From positions 1 to 24,632 of the IMG/VR virus record IMGVR_UViG_3300032282_001259: a stretch of 24,632 nt of DNA; one strand, 5' to 3'. Position 1 is the first letter of the stretch; every line of letters starts with the position of its first letter. A program made the translations under genes and the position numbers. Shown here one piece after another: positions 18,213 to 24,632 of this stretch. This DNA comes from a virus. The notes beneath the pieces were generated by a model. It did no database searches. It was not told where the DNA came from and saw only the letters and a program-made list of their open reading frames with translations.

Positions 18213-18497
18213 ATGATACATAAGAATAGAGAAGCAATTAAACATACGTTAGATGCGTGTATGGGGGCGTGTATGACTGAGAAGCAGAGGACTGTGTTCC
18301 TTGTGATCGATGAGTATTGGAGGAACTTTGGGTATGGGCCGTCTATAGATGACATCATGTTTCATACTGGGGACAGGGGGCGGGGGAATGTTCATCGGGT
18401 GGTGAAGAAGCTGTGTGACTTGGGGATATGCAGGCGGGCGAAGAATTCTGCTCGGAGTGTGCGTCCTAGTTATTTAAAGTTGAGGAATCTTCCTTGA
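18213..18497 (+). CDS. LexA-like winged-helix DNA-binding protein
   Basis: A 94-aa protein in which residues 21-88 ('MTEKQRTVFLVIDEYWRNFG', 'YGPSIDDIMFHTGDRGRGNV', 'HRVVKKLCDLGICRRAKNSA') follow the LexA N-terminal winged-helix pattern 'LT.rQ..vl..I......G..PS..EI.......S..v.r.l..L...G.i.r'. The LexA protease domain is absent, so it would not self-cleave. ATG 18213 lies 24 bases after the perfect palindrome; the ribosome site is poor. The stop overlaps the terL start as TTGA. Autoregulation by binding the palindrome is a plausible inference. Confidence 0.75.
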   Translation: MIHKNREAIKHTLDACMGACMTEKQRTVFLVIDEYWRNFGYGPSIDDIMFHTGDRGRGNVHRVVKKLCDLGICRRAKNSARSVRPSYLKLRNLP

Positions 18498-20077
18498 ATA
18501 AGAAACAGGAGTTAGAGAGGAAAGAGGACGAGGACTTGTTTGTCAGGAGGGTAATGTTTGCATTAAACCTCCCGAGAGATGAGGCTGATGCCGCTGCGAA
18601 GACTTTCTTTGCGATGCCTTCTAACGAACAAGCCTCTTACCTTGACGACTTAGATGCTTTAGAAGCCAGCCAACAGAGGGAAGAAGCCTTTGATGATTTT
18701 ATAAAGTTTGCTCACGCCATGTGGCCGGGGTTCATTGACGGGCGGCACCATAAGGTAATGGCTAGAAAGTTTGAAGAGATTGCGACTGGGAAGATTAAGA
18801 GGTTGATTATCAATATGCCTCCAAGGCATACGAAGTCTGAGTTTGCTTCTTATATGTTACCGGCGTGGTTTTTGGGACGGGACCCTAGTAAGAAGATCAT
18901 CCAGTGCTCAAACACGGCGGAACTTGCGGTTGGTTTTGGACGTAAGGTTAGGAACTTAGTGGCGAGTGAGCCGTTTTCTAGGATATTCCCTAATGTTAAT
19001 TTGAGGTCAGACAGTAAGGCGGCTGGGCGGTGGTCTACGAATAAGAATGGTGAATACTTTGCGATTGGTGTTGGTGGAACGGTGACGGGTAAGGGCGCTG
19101 ATCTATTGATTATTGATGATCCCCACTCTGAGCAAGAAGCCGCCCTTGCGTCTAGTGATGCTTCTGTCTTTGATAAAGTTTATGAGTGGTACACCTCTGG
19201 CCCGCGCCAACGACTCCAGCCTGGAGGGGCGATTATTGTCGTGATGACGCGCTGGGCTAAGAGGGATCTGACGGGCAGGATCTTGCAGTCCTCTATAGAG
19301 AAGGACGGGAACGATGATTGGGAGGTCATTGACTTTCCAGCGATATTACCTAGTGGCAAACCCTTATGGCCAGAGTTTTGGAGTCTTGAAGAACTTGAAG
19401 CCTTGCAGTCTGAACTTCCAGCATCTAAGTGGAACGCCCAGTATCAACAGAGCCCTACAAGTGAGCAAGGTGCTATTGTTAAAAGGGAGTGGTGGAAAGA
19501 GTGGAAAGAAGACAGCCCGCCTAAGTGTGAGTTTGTGATCCAGAGCTGGGATACGGCGTTTACAAAGAATGAGCGGTCAGATTACTCTGCGTGTACAACT
19601 TGGGGGGTTTTCTATTTAAACGAGAATCAGAATGATGCGAATATTATTCTGTTAGATGCGTTTAAGAAGAGGATGGAGTTTCCAGAACTTAAAGAAAAAG
19701 CGTTCAACCACTATAAGGAGTGGGAGCCTGATGCTTTTATTGTTGAGGCCAAGGCTTCTGGAGCGCCATTGATTTACGAATTAAGGGCGATGGGAATTCC
19801 TGTGCAGGAGTTTACGCCATCTAGGGGTAATGATAAGATGGTGAGGATCAATTCTGTATCTGATTTGTTTGCCAGTGGTAAGGTTTGGGCGCCAGCTACG
19901 CGCTGGGCTGATGAGTTAATGGAAGAGATGGCGGCATTTCCCAACTCTGACCATGATGACTTGGTTGACTCATCCACGCAAGCTCTGATAAGGTTCAGAA
20001 AAGGCGGGTTTATACGATTGCAGACGGACGAAGAGGACGAAGTTCGCTCGTTTAGACGCAAAGTTTCTTACTATTAA
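18494..20077 (+). CDS. terL: Terminase large subunit
   Basis: A 527-aa packaging motor. The ATPase has Walker A MPPRHTKSE (P109-S115) and Walker B LLIIDDPHSE (D208, D209); the C-terminal nuclease has SWDTAF (D353), IVEAK (E418) and SDHDDLVD (D487, D489), the acidic residues of the RNase H-like terminase nuclease. Length is complete. The start is TTG 18494, overlapping the upstream TGA, with GAGGAATC eight bases upstream; the next ATG (18554) would remove 20 residues. TerL cuts concatemeric DNA and drives it into the head through the portal encoded next. A charged C-terminal tail (TDEEDEVRSFRRKVSYY) likely binds the portal. Confidence 0.95.
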   Translation: MNKKQELERKEDEDLFVRRVMFALNLPRDEADAAAKTFFAMPSNEQASYLDDLDALEASQQREEAFDDFIKFAHAMWPGFIDGRHHKVMARKFEEIATGKIKRLIINMPPRHTKSEFASYMLPAWFLGRDPSKKIIQCSNTAELAVGFGRKVRNLVASEPFSRIFPNVNLRSDSKAAGRWSTNKNGEYFAIGVGGTVTGKGADLLIIDDPHSEQEAALASSDASVFDKVYEWYTSGPRQRLQPGGAIIVVMTRWAKRDLTGRILQSSIEKDGNDDWEVIDFPAILPSGKPLWPEFWSLEELEALQSELPASKWNAQYQQSPTSEQGAIVKREWWKEWKEDSPPKCEFVIQSWDTAFTKNERSDYSACTTWGVFYLNENQNDANIILLDAFKKRMEFPELKEKAFNHYKEWEPDAFIVEAKASGAPLIYELRAMGIPVQEFTPSRGNDKMVRINSVSDLFASGKVWAPATRWADELMEEMAAFPNSDHDDLVDSSTQALIRFRKGGFIRLQTDEEDEVRSFRRKVSYY

Positions 20078-20085
20078 GGATAAAT

Positions 20086-22512
20086 ATGTCCATTGAAAAA
20101 TCACTTTACGCCGCACCAGAGGGTCTTGAATCCCTAATGCCTGAATCTCCCGAAGAAGATGCCATTGAAATTGAGATTGTTGATCCTGAAGAGGTGACAA
20201 TTAACACTGGTGATATGGAAATTGTCATTGGTGGTGAGGATGGCGGTGATTTTGACGCTAATTTAGTAGACGAACTGCCTGAATCAGTAGTAACTGGCAT
20301 AGTGACTGACCTTGTTGGCGACTATGACGATGATGTTAACTCAAGAAAAGACTGGATGCAGACGTATGTAGACGGTTTAGAGCTCTTGGGGATGAAGATT
20401 GAAGAGAGAGCAGACCCTTGGATTGGTGCTTGCGGTGTTTACCACCCGTTATTGTCAGAAGCTTTGGTGAAATTCCAAGCTGAAATTATGATGAGCACCT
20501 TCCCGGCCGCTGGTCCTGTGAAGACCCAGATCATTGGCAAGGAAACCCCTGAAAAGAAAGATGCTGCTACCCGTGTTCAAGATGATATGAACTATCAACT
20601 GACGGATGTAATGACTGAGTTCCGTCCAGAACACGAAAGAATGGTTTGGGGCCTTGGTCTTTCAGGAAATGCCTTTAAGAAGGTGTATTTTGACCCTAGT
20701 TTTGATCGCCAGACGTCTATTTTTGTGCCGGCCGAAGATTTGGTTGTGCCTTATGGCGCATCTGACATACAGACTTCTCCCCGTGTTACGCACGTTATGC
20801 GTAAGACAGAGAACGAACTAAGGAAGCTACAGGTTGCTGGTTTTTATGCTGACATTGACTTGGGCGAACCTAACAATACCCTTGATGAAGTAGAGAAAAA
20901 GATTGCCGAAAAGATGGGTTTCCGCGCTTTGTCGGATGACCGCTACAAAATCTTGGAAATGAACGTAGAGCTGGATCTCCAAGGATACGAGCACACCGAT
21001 AAAGACGGCGAACCCACTGGTATTGCCCTGCCTTACATTGTGACCATTGAATATGGAAGCATGAAGTGTCTGGCCATCCGCAGGAACTGGAAAGAAGGCG
21101 ATAAGTTACATACCAAGCGCCAGCACTATGTTCACTATGGTTATGTGCCGGGCTTTGGTTTCTATTGTTTTGGTTTAATTCACCTTGTAGGCGCATTTGC
21201 CAAGTCTGGTACTTCAATTCTCAGGCAATTGGTAGATGCTGGGACGCTGGCTAATTTGCCGGGTGGATTTAAGACTCGCGGCCTGCGGGTTAAAGGTGAC
21301 GATACACCGATTGGACCAGCTGAGTGGCGCGATGTAGACGTACCTAGCGGGACTATTGCCGACAATATCATGGCGTTGCCATATAAAGAGCCATCACAAG
21401 TATTGGCATCTTTACTAGACAAGATTGTTGAAGAAGGCCGTAAGTTTGCGTCTGCAGCTGACATTCAAGTGGCTGATATGTCTGCCAACTCACCAGTTGG
21501 AACGACACTGGCCATCCTTGAGAGATCGCTTAAAGTGATGACAGCTGTTCAAGCGCGCATCCACTATTCGTTTAAGCAAGAGCTGGCACTTTTGAGAGAC
21601 ATCATTCGCGAGTACACACCTCCTGAATACTCTTATGAGCCAGAAGAAGGAAGCCGCAAAGCCAAGAAGTCAGACTATGACTTGGTAGATGTGATCCCTG
21701 TGAGCGATCCTAATGCGGCCACAATGGCTCAGAAGATTGTTCAATATCAGGCGGTGATCCAGCTGGCCCAGCAAGCGCCACAGATTTATGACTTACCACA
21801 GTTACATAGGCAGATGTTGGATGTTTTGGGCATTAAGAATGCACAAAAGCTAGTGCCATTACCTGATGATGAGATGCCAAAAGACCCTGTTAGCGAGAAC
21901 ATGGCCGCGCTAAAAGGTGAGCCAATGAAGGCGTTTATCAGTCAAGACCAGCAAGCCCACATTGCTGTTCACCAGACATTTATGCAAGACCCTGTAATCA
22001 TGAAAACAATTGGCCAGAACCCACAAGCCAATATGATCATGGCCGCTATGCAGGCACACATAGCCGAGCACTTAGGCTTCTACTACCGCACAATGATTGA
22101 GAAGCAAATGGGTGTGCCGCTTCCAGCTCCCAATAAACAATTGCCTGATGATGTAGAAGTTCAGTTGTCTCAATTAGTTGCACAGGCAAGTGTTCAATTG
22201 TTACAGGCCAACCAAGCACAGGCTCAGCAAGAACAGGCTCAGCAGTTGGCACAAGATCCTCTTATTCAAATGCAACAACAAGAGTTGCAGATTAAGGGGC
22301 AAGAGGCACAGCGTAAGGCTCAGAAAGATGCGACTGATGCCCAGCTAAAACAATCACAACAGCAGATTGAACGCGAGCGGATCATGACCCAAAAGGAAAT
22401 TGATATGGCGCGCCTGCAAGCTACGATACAGAAAGATCAGATGGAATTGGCTCAAGACGCCCAATCAGAGAAGAACAAACTGATGGCTGAAATGATGAGG
22501 AACAAAAGATGA
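20086..22512 (+). CDS. Portal protein, large P22-like type
   Basis: An 808-aa portal. After an acidic N-terminus the core includes 'RKDWMQTYVDGLELLGMKIE', 'DPWIGACGVYHPLLSEALVK' and 'AAGPVKTQIIGKETPEKKDA', the pattern of large podovirus-type portals, and 'ASAADIQVADMSANSPVGTT' near residues 456-475. The last 120 residues are glutamine-rich coiled coil (QANQAQAQQEQAQQLAQDPL), which would form the barrel lining the channel. The size is at the upper end of portal lengths, as in P22-like proteins. ATG 20086 follows AAGGATAAAT. It overlaps the next gene by ATGA. The dodecameric portal connects head, terminase and tail. Confidence 0.88.
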   Translation: MSIEKSLYAAPEGLESLMPESPEEDAIEIEIVDPEEVTINTGDMEIVIGGEDGGDFDANLVDELPESVVTGIVTDLVGDYDDDVNSRKDWMQTYVDGLELLGMKIEERADPWIGACGVYHPLLSEALVKFQAEIMMSTFPAAGPVKTQIIGKETPEKKDAATRVQDDMNYQLTDVMTEFRPEHERMVWGLGLSGNAFKKVYFDPSFDRQTSIFVPAEDLVVPYGASDIQTSPRVTHVMRKTENELRKLQVAGFYADIDLGEPNNTLDEVEKKIAEKMGFRALSDDRYKILEMNVELDLQGYEHTDKDGEPTGIALPYIVTIEYGSMKCLAIRRNWKEGDKLHTKRQHYVHYGYVPGFGFYCFGLIHLVGAFAKSGTSILRQLVDAGTLANLPGGFKTRGLRVKGDDTPIGPAEWRDVDVPSGTIADNIMALPYKEPSQVLASLLDKIVEEGRKFASAADIQVADMSANSPVGTTLAILERSLKVMTAVQARIHYSFKQELALLRDIIREYTPPEYSYEPEEGSRKAKKSDYDLVDVIPVSDPNAATMAQKIVQYQAVIQLAQQAPQIYDLPQLHRQMLDVLGIKNAQKLVPLPDDEMPKDPVSENMAALKGEPMKAFISQDQQAHIAVHQTFMQDPVIMKTIGQNPQANMIMAAMQAHIAEHLGFYYRTMIEKQMGVPLPAPNKQLPDDVEVQLSQLVAQASVQLLQANQAQAQQEQAQQLAQDPLIQMQQQELQIKGQEAQRKAQKDATDAQLKQSQQQIERERIMTQKEIDMARLQATIQKDQMELAQDAQSEKNKLMAEMMRNKR

Positions 22513-22709
22513 TCGACAAGTATTTAAAACTTCTATCGTCAAAGATAGATGACAAAGTATCCCAACTCCAAATGTCAATAGCCGATGGCAAGGCTGATGA
22601 TTATGCGGAGTACAAGAAGATGTGCGGAGAGGTGAAAGGTCTACTTACTGCACGTTTATACATCATAGACCTACAGGAAAGAGTAACAAACGATGACGAT
22701 GACGAGTGA
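22509..22709 (+). CDS. Small acidic helical protein, 66 aa
   Basis: Reads 'MIDKYLKLLSSKIDDKVSQL', 'GEVKGLLTARLYIIDLQERV' and ends in an acidic run (NDDDDE). Such short helical proteins are common between portal and scaffold genes. ATGA overlap with portal; overlaps the GroES-like gene by 17 bases. Function unknown. Confidence 0.65.
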   Translation: MIDKYLKLLSSKIDDKVSQLQMSIADGKADDYAEYKKMCGEVKGLLTARLYIIDLQERVTNDDDDE

Positions 22710-23115
22710 GATTTCAAATCTCGACATTACCAAGGCCGTGGATTTATCCAAGATCTTGAACACTAAACCAGAGGAGAAAGCCAAACAGCTACCTCGCCCA
22801 TCTGGTTACAGAATCCTTTGTGCTATCCCAGAGATAGAAAAGGAATATGGAGAGTCCGGACTCATTAAAGCGGAAGAAACGATCATGGTTGAGGAAACCC
22901 TGACTACTGTGTTGTTCGTAGTAGACATGGGCCCAGATTGCTACAAGGACGAGAGCCGATTCCCATCGGGCCCGTACTGCAAGAAGGGTGACTTTATCTT
23001 GATTAGACCCAATTCAGGAACGCGACTGGTCATTCACGGCAAAGAATTCCGTGTGATCAATGACGATTCTGTTGAGGGAGTAGTAGATGATCCTCGCGGT
23101 ATTCGCCGTAAATAA
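22693..23115 (+). CDS. GroES-like co-chaperonin (Cpn10 fold)
   Basis: A 140-aa protein aligning in layout with GroES: 'RPSGYRILCAIPEIEKEYGE' at residue 35 like the RPLxDRVLV start, a mobile-loop-like segment around 55-72 (SGLIKAEETIMVEETLTTVL), 'VVDMGPDCYKD' like the VlavG turn, 'KKGDFILIRPNSGTRLVIHG' like the VGD-V-f--g-G strand, and a final 'VEGVVDDP'. It has a 30-residue N-terminal extension. It would cap host GroEL to fold the capsid, as T4 gp31 does. Its place among head genes supports that. ATG 22693 or 22699 possible. Confidence 0.82.
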   Translation: MTMTSEISNLDITKAVDLSKILNTKPEEKAKQLPRPSGYRILCAIPEIEKEYGESGLIKAEETIMVEETLTTVLFVVDMGPDCYKDESRFPSGPYCKKGDFILIRPNSGTRLVIHGKEFRVINDDSVEGVVDDPRGIRRK

Positions 23116-23123
23116 GGAACAAC

Positions 23124-24056
23124 ATGGCTGAAACATATAAATTCCCCGATGAAAAGGATGACGTAAAAGTCACCGTAGCAGACGATCAAGAAGATGACCA
23201 GATCATTATTGACGTAGAAGACAACACACCAGAGGAAGACCGTAATAAGCCTCCTCTGCCAGAGAAAGTCAAAGAAGAGCTGTACAACGATGAGCTTGAA
23301 GACTACTCTACCAAAGTTAAAAAGAAGCTAATTCAGATGAAGAAGCTGGCTCACGATGAACGCCGTGAGAAAGAAAACGCCTTGCGTGAACAGCAAGAAG
23401 CTATTTCATTTGCCCAACGGGTAATGGAAGAGAATAAACGCCTGAAGTCAAACCTTAATAACAGTGAGAAGAACGTGCTTGCCACGGTTCAGAAGGCTGT
23501 TGAAATGGAGATGACCGAAGCCAAGCGGGCATACCGCGAAGCTTATGATTCTGGCGATACTGATAAGGTCATGGAAGCGCAAGAGCGTCTTACCCAAGCA
23601 ACCTTGAAAGTGGAAAAAGTTAAAAACTTTAGGCCACAGCCTTTACAAGAGGAAGAAACTCCTGTACAAATGCAACCACAACCGATCCAACAGGTTCGTC
23701 CTGACCCCAGCGCGCAAGCCTGGCAACAGGAAAACCCTTGGTTTGGAGAAGATGAAGAAATGACAAGTTTAGCTCTTGGCCTCCATGAGAGGTTAAAGAG
23801 AGAAGGTGTTGCGGTTTCATCACAAGAGTACTATCGTAGGATTGACGCTACTATCCGCAAGCGGTTCCCGGAGAAATTTGAGGAAGAAGCGGAACAAGAA
23901 ACACGCCCAGTGCGTAAAAGCTCGGTGGTAGCACCGGCTACAAGGACAACTTCACCTAAGAGGGTTCGTTTGAATCCATCTGAACTGAACTTGGCCAAAA
24001 AACTAAATTTAACGCCCGAGCAATATGCCAAGGCGAAACTTGAAATGGAGGCCTGA
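23124..24056 (+). CDS. Scaffold-like head assembly protein
   Basis: A 310-aa protein with an acidic N-terminus, a long charged coiled coil (about 55-170), a proline/glutamine-rich linker, a small folded part (AWQQENPWFGEDEEMTSLAL), and a C-terminal helix-turn-helix-like 'LNPSELNLAKKLNLTPEQYA', which resembles the capsid-binding end of scaffolding proteins. Highly charged composition, predicted coiled coil and place between portal and capsid support a scaffold role. ATG 23124 follows AAGGAACAAC. No protease motif seen. Confidence 0.75.
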   Translation: MAETYKFPDEKDDVKVTVADDQEDDQIIIDVEDNTPEEDRNKPPLPEKVKEELYNDELEDYSTKVKKKLIQMKKLAHDERREKENALREQQEAISFAQRVMEENKRLKSNLNNSEKNVLATVQKAVEMEMTEAKRAYREAYDSGDTDKVMEAQERLTQATLKVEKVKNFRPQPLQEEETPVQMQPQPIQQVRPDPSAQAWQQENPWFGEDEEMTSLALGLHERLKREGVAVSSQEYYRRIDATIRKRFPEKFEEEAEQETRPVRKSSVVAPATRTTSPKRVRLNPSELNLAKKLNLTPEQYAKAKLEMEA

Positions 24057-24058
24057 AA

Positions 24059-24508
24059 ATGGCTGAAAACAGAAAACCGCGTGAACTTGAAGATAGATTG
24101 ATGGCTGAACGTCCTAAACAGTGGCAGCAGGCCGAACTTCTACCTGAACCCGACAAGCACCCGGACTACTCTTATCGTTGGATTCGTGTTGCTAATTTGA
24201 ATACAGCTGACCCTCGTAACCTTTCAAGCAAACTGCGTGAAGGCTGGGAGCCAGTTACTTTAGAAGAGCAACCAAAATTTAGACTGTTAGCCGATCCAGC
24301 TAGTCGATACAAAGACAATGTTGAAATTGGCGGGCTGTTACTTTGCAAGACGCCGAAAGAATTTGTGGAACAGCGAAATGCCCATTTTGCTAGACAAACA
24401 CAAGCTCAGACGGATGCTGTAGATAACAGTCTTATGCGTCAGAGCGATCCGAGAATGCCTCTCTTTAGGGAGAACAAGTCCTCGTCTAGCTTTGGCAAAG
24501 GTACTTAA
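24059..24508 (+). CDS. Head-region protein, 149 aa, unknown function
   Basis: The middle 'YSYRWIRVANLNTADPRNLS' and 'SKLREGWEPVTLEEQPKF' are a pattern found in small proteins just before capsid genes of related phages. The C-terminus is serine/asparagine-rich. The gene starts 2 bases after the scaffold stop, with GGAGG in the scaffold's last codons. Role unknown; a head minor protein is likely. Confidence 0.7.
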   Translation: MAENRKPRELEDRLMAERPKQWQQAELLPEPDKHPDYSYRWIRVANLNTADPRNLSSKLREGWEPVTLEEQPKFRLLADPASRYKDNVEIGGLLLCKTPKEFVEQRNAHFARQTQAQTDAVDNSLMRQSDPRMPLFRENKSSSSFGKGT

Positions 24509-24525
24509 ATTTTTAGGAGTCTTAA

Positions 24526-24632
24526 ATGGCATACCCTAGCGTTACCCAGACGTATGGCCTGAAGCCAATCAACCGATTGGATGGCTTGCCTTACGCCGGA
24601 GCGATCCGTCAAATCCCAATCGCAGCTGCTTA
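24526..24632 (+). CDS. Start of a head structural protein, partial (possible capsid)
   Basis: ATG 24526 follows TTAGGAGTCTTAA. The 35 visible residues (MAYPSVTQTYGLKPINRLDG, LPYAGAIRQIPIAAAY) match the N-terminus pattern 'GL.Pv.....G.PY.GA.R..pI' of head structural proteins in environmental phages. It continues beyond the window. Position after scaffold and the strong ribosome site suggest a highly expressed capsid-related protein; which one cannot be decided. Confidence 0.65.
   Translation, partial: MAYPSVTQTYGLKPINRLDGLPYAGAIRQIPIAAA

Noticed and set aside
18213-18497. Complete LexA-type SOS repressor or CI
   Set aside because: Only the winged-helix half is present; no Ala-Gly cleavage site or Ser/Lys protease residues, so it is not called a self-cleaving repressor.

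Overview
The window is a piece of a tailed-phage (Caudoviricetes) genome. It carries terminase small and large subunits, a portal, a GroES-like co-chaperonin, a scaffold-like protein and the start of a head protein, plus a phage recombination set (ERF annealing protein, PD-(D/E)XK exonuclease, RuvC-like resolvase) and a replication set (ParB-like, SF2 helicase, Toprim primase). Base composition is close to balanced. Promoters look sigma70-like, Shine-Dalgarno sites are GGAGG-like, and most genes are joined by ATGA stop/start overlaps, so a proteobacterial host is likely; that is inference. No integrase, repressor, tRNA or CRISPR array was seen.

Layout: (A) 67-4684, minus strand: a 12-gene recombination operon, read from a 189-aa protein with a RAMP-like glycine loop through a 161-aa protein, exonuclease, ERF and an SSB-like protein, to small genes and a YbcO-like nuclease. 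(B) 4685-5122: a divergent control region holding three blocks of a degenerate 5-base repeat. (C) 5123-5584, plus: RuvC-like resolvase, followed by an intrinsic terminator. (D) 5664-6345: about 680 bases without a gene, with an operator-like palindrome, a phased double promoter and about 520 bases rich in nested inverted repeats, which I interpret as a large structured RNA. (E) 6346-12325, plus: an early/replication operon with many small genes, then ParB-like, helicase and primase. (F) 12322-17092, minus: 16 mostly small genes with their own strong promoter, converging on E with shared stop-codon bases. (G) 17361 to the end, plus: terS, a LexA-like winged-helix gene, terL, portal, a small protein, GroES-like protein, scaffold-like protein, a 149-aa protein and the start of a head protein.

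How it fits together: A, C and E would be expressed for DNA processing and replication; F looks like an accessory or host-interaction cassette; G packages DNA and builds the head. Three copies of a palindrome (ATTAACA/TGTTAAT halves) sit in the control regions of D, F and G, and the only obvious LexA-like DNA-binding protein lies directly under the perfect copy, suggesting a phage-wide switch.

Several genes under 60 codons were read directly from the sequence (6346-6510, 8671-8844, 13582-13755, 15802-15948, 15945-16124, 16133-16273, 16270-16443). The most unusual items are the structured RNA region, the pentamer array, and the three-copy operator with its candidate regulator.
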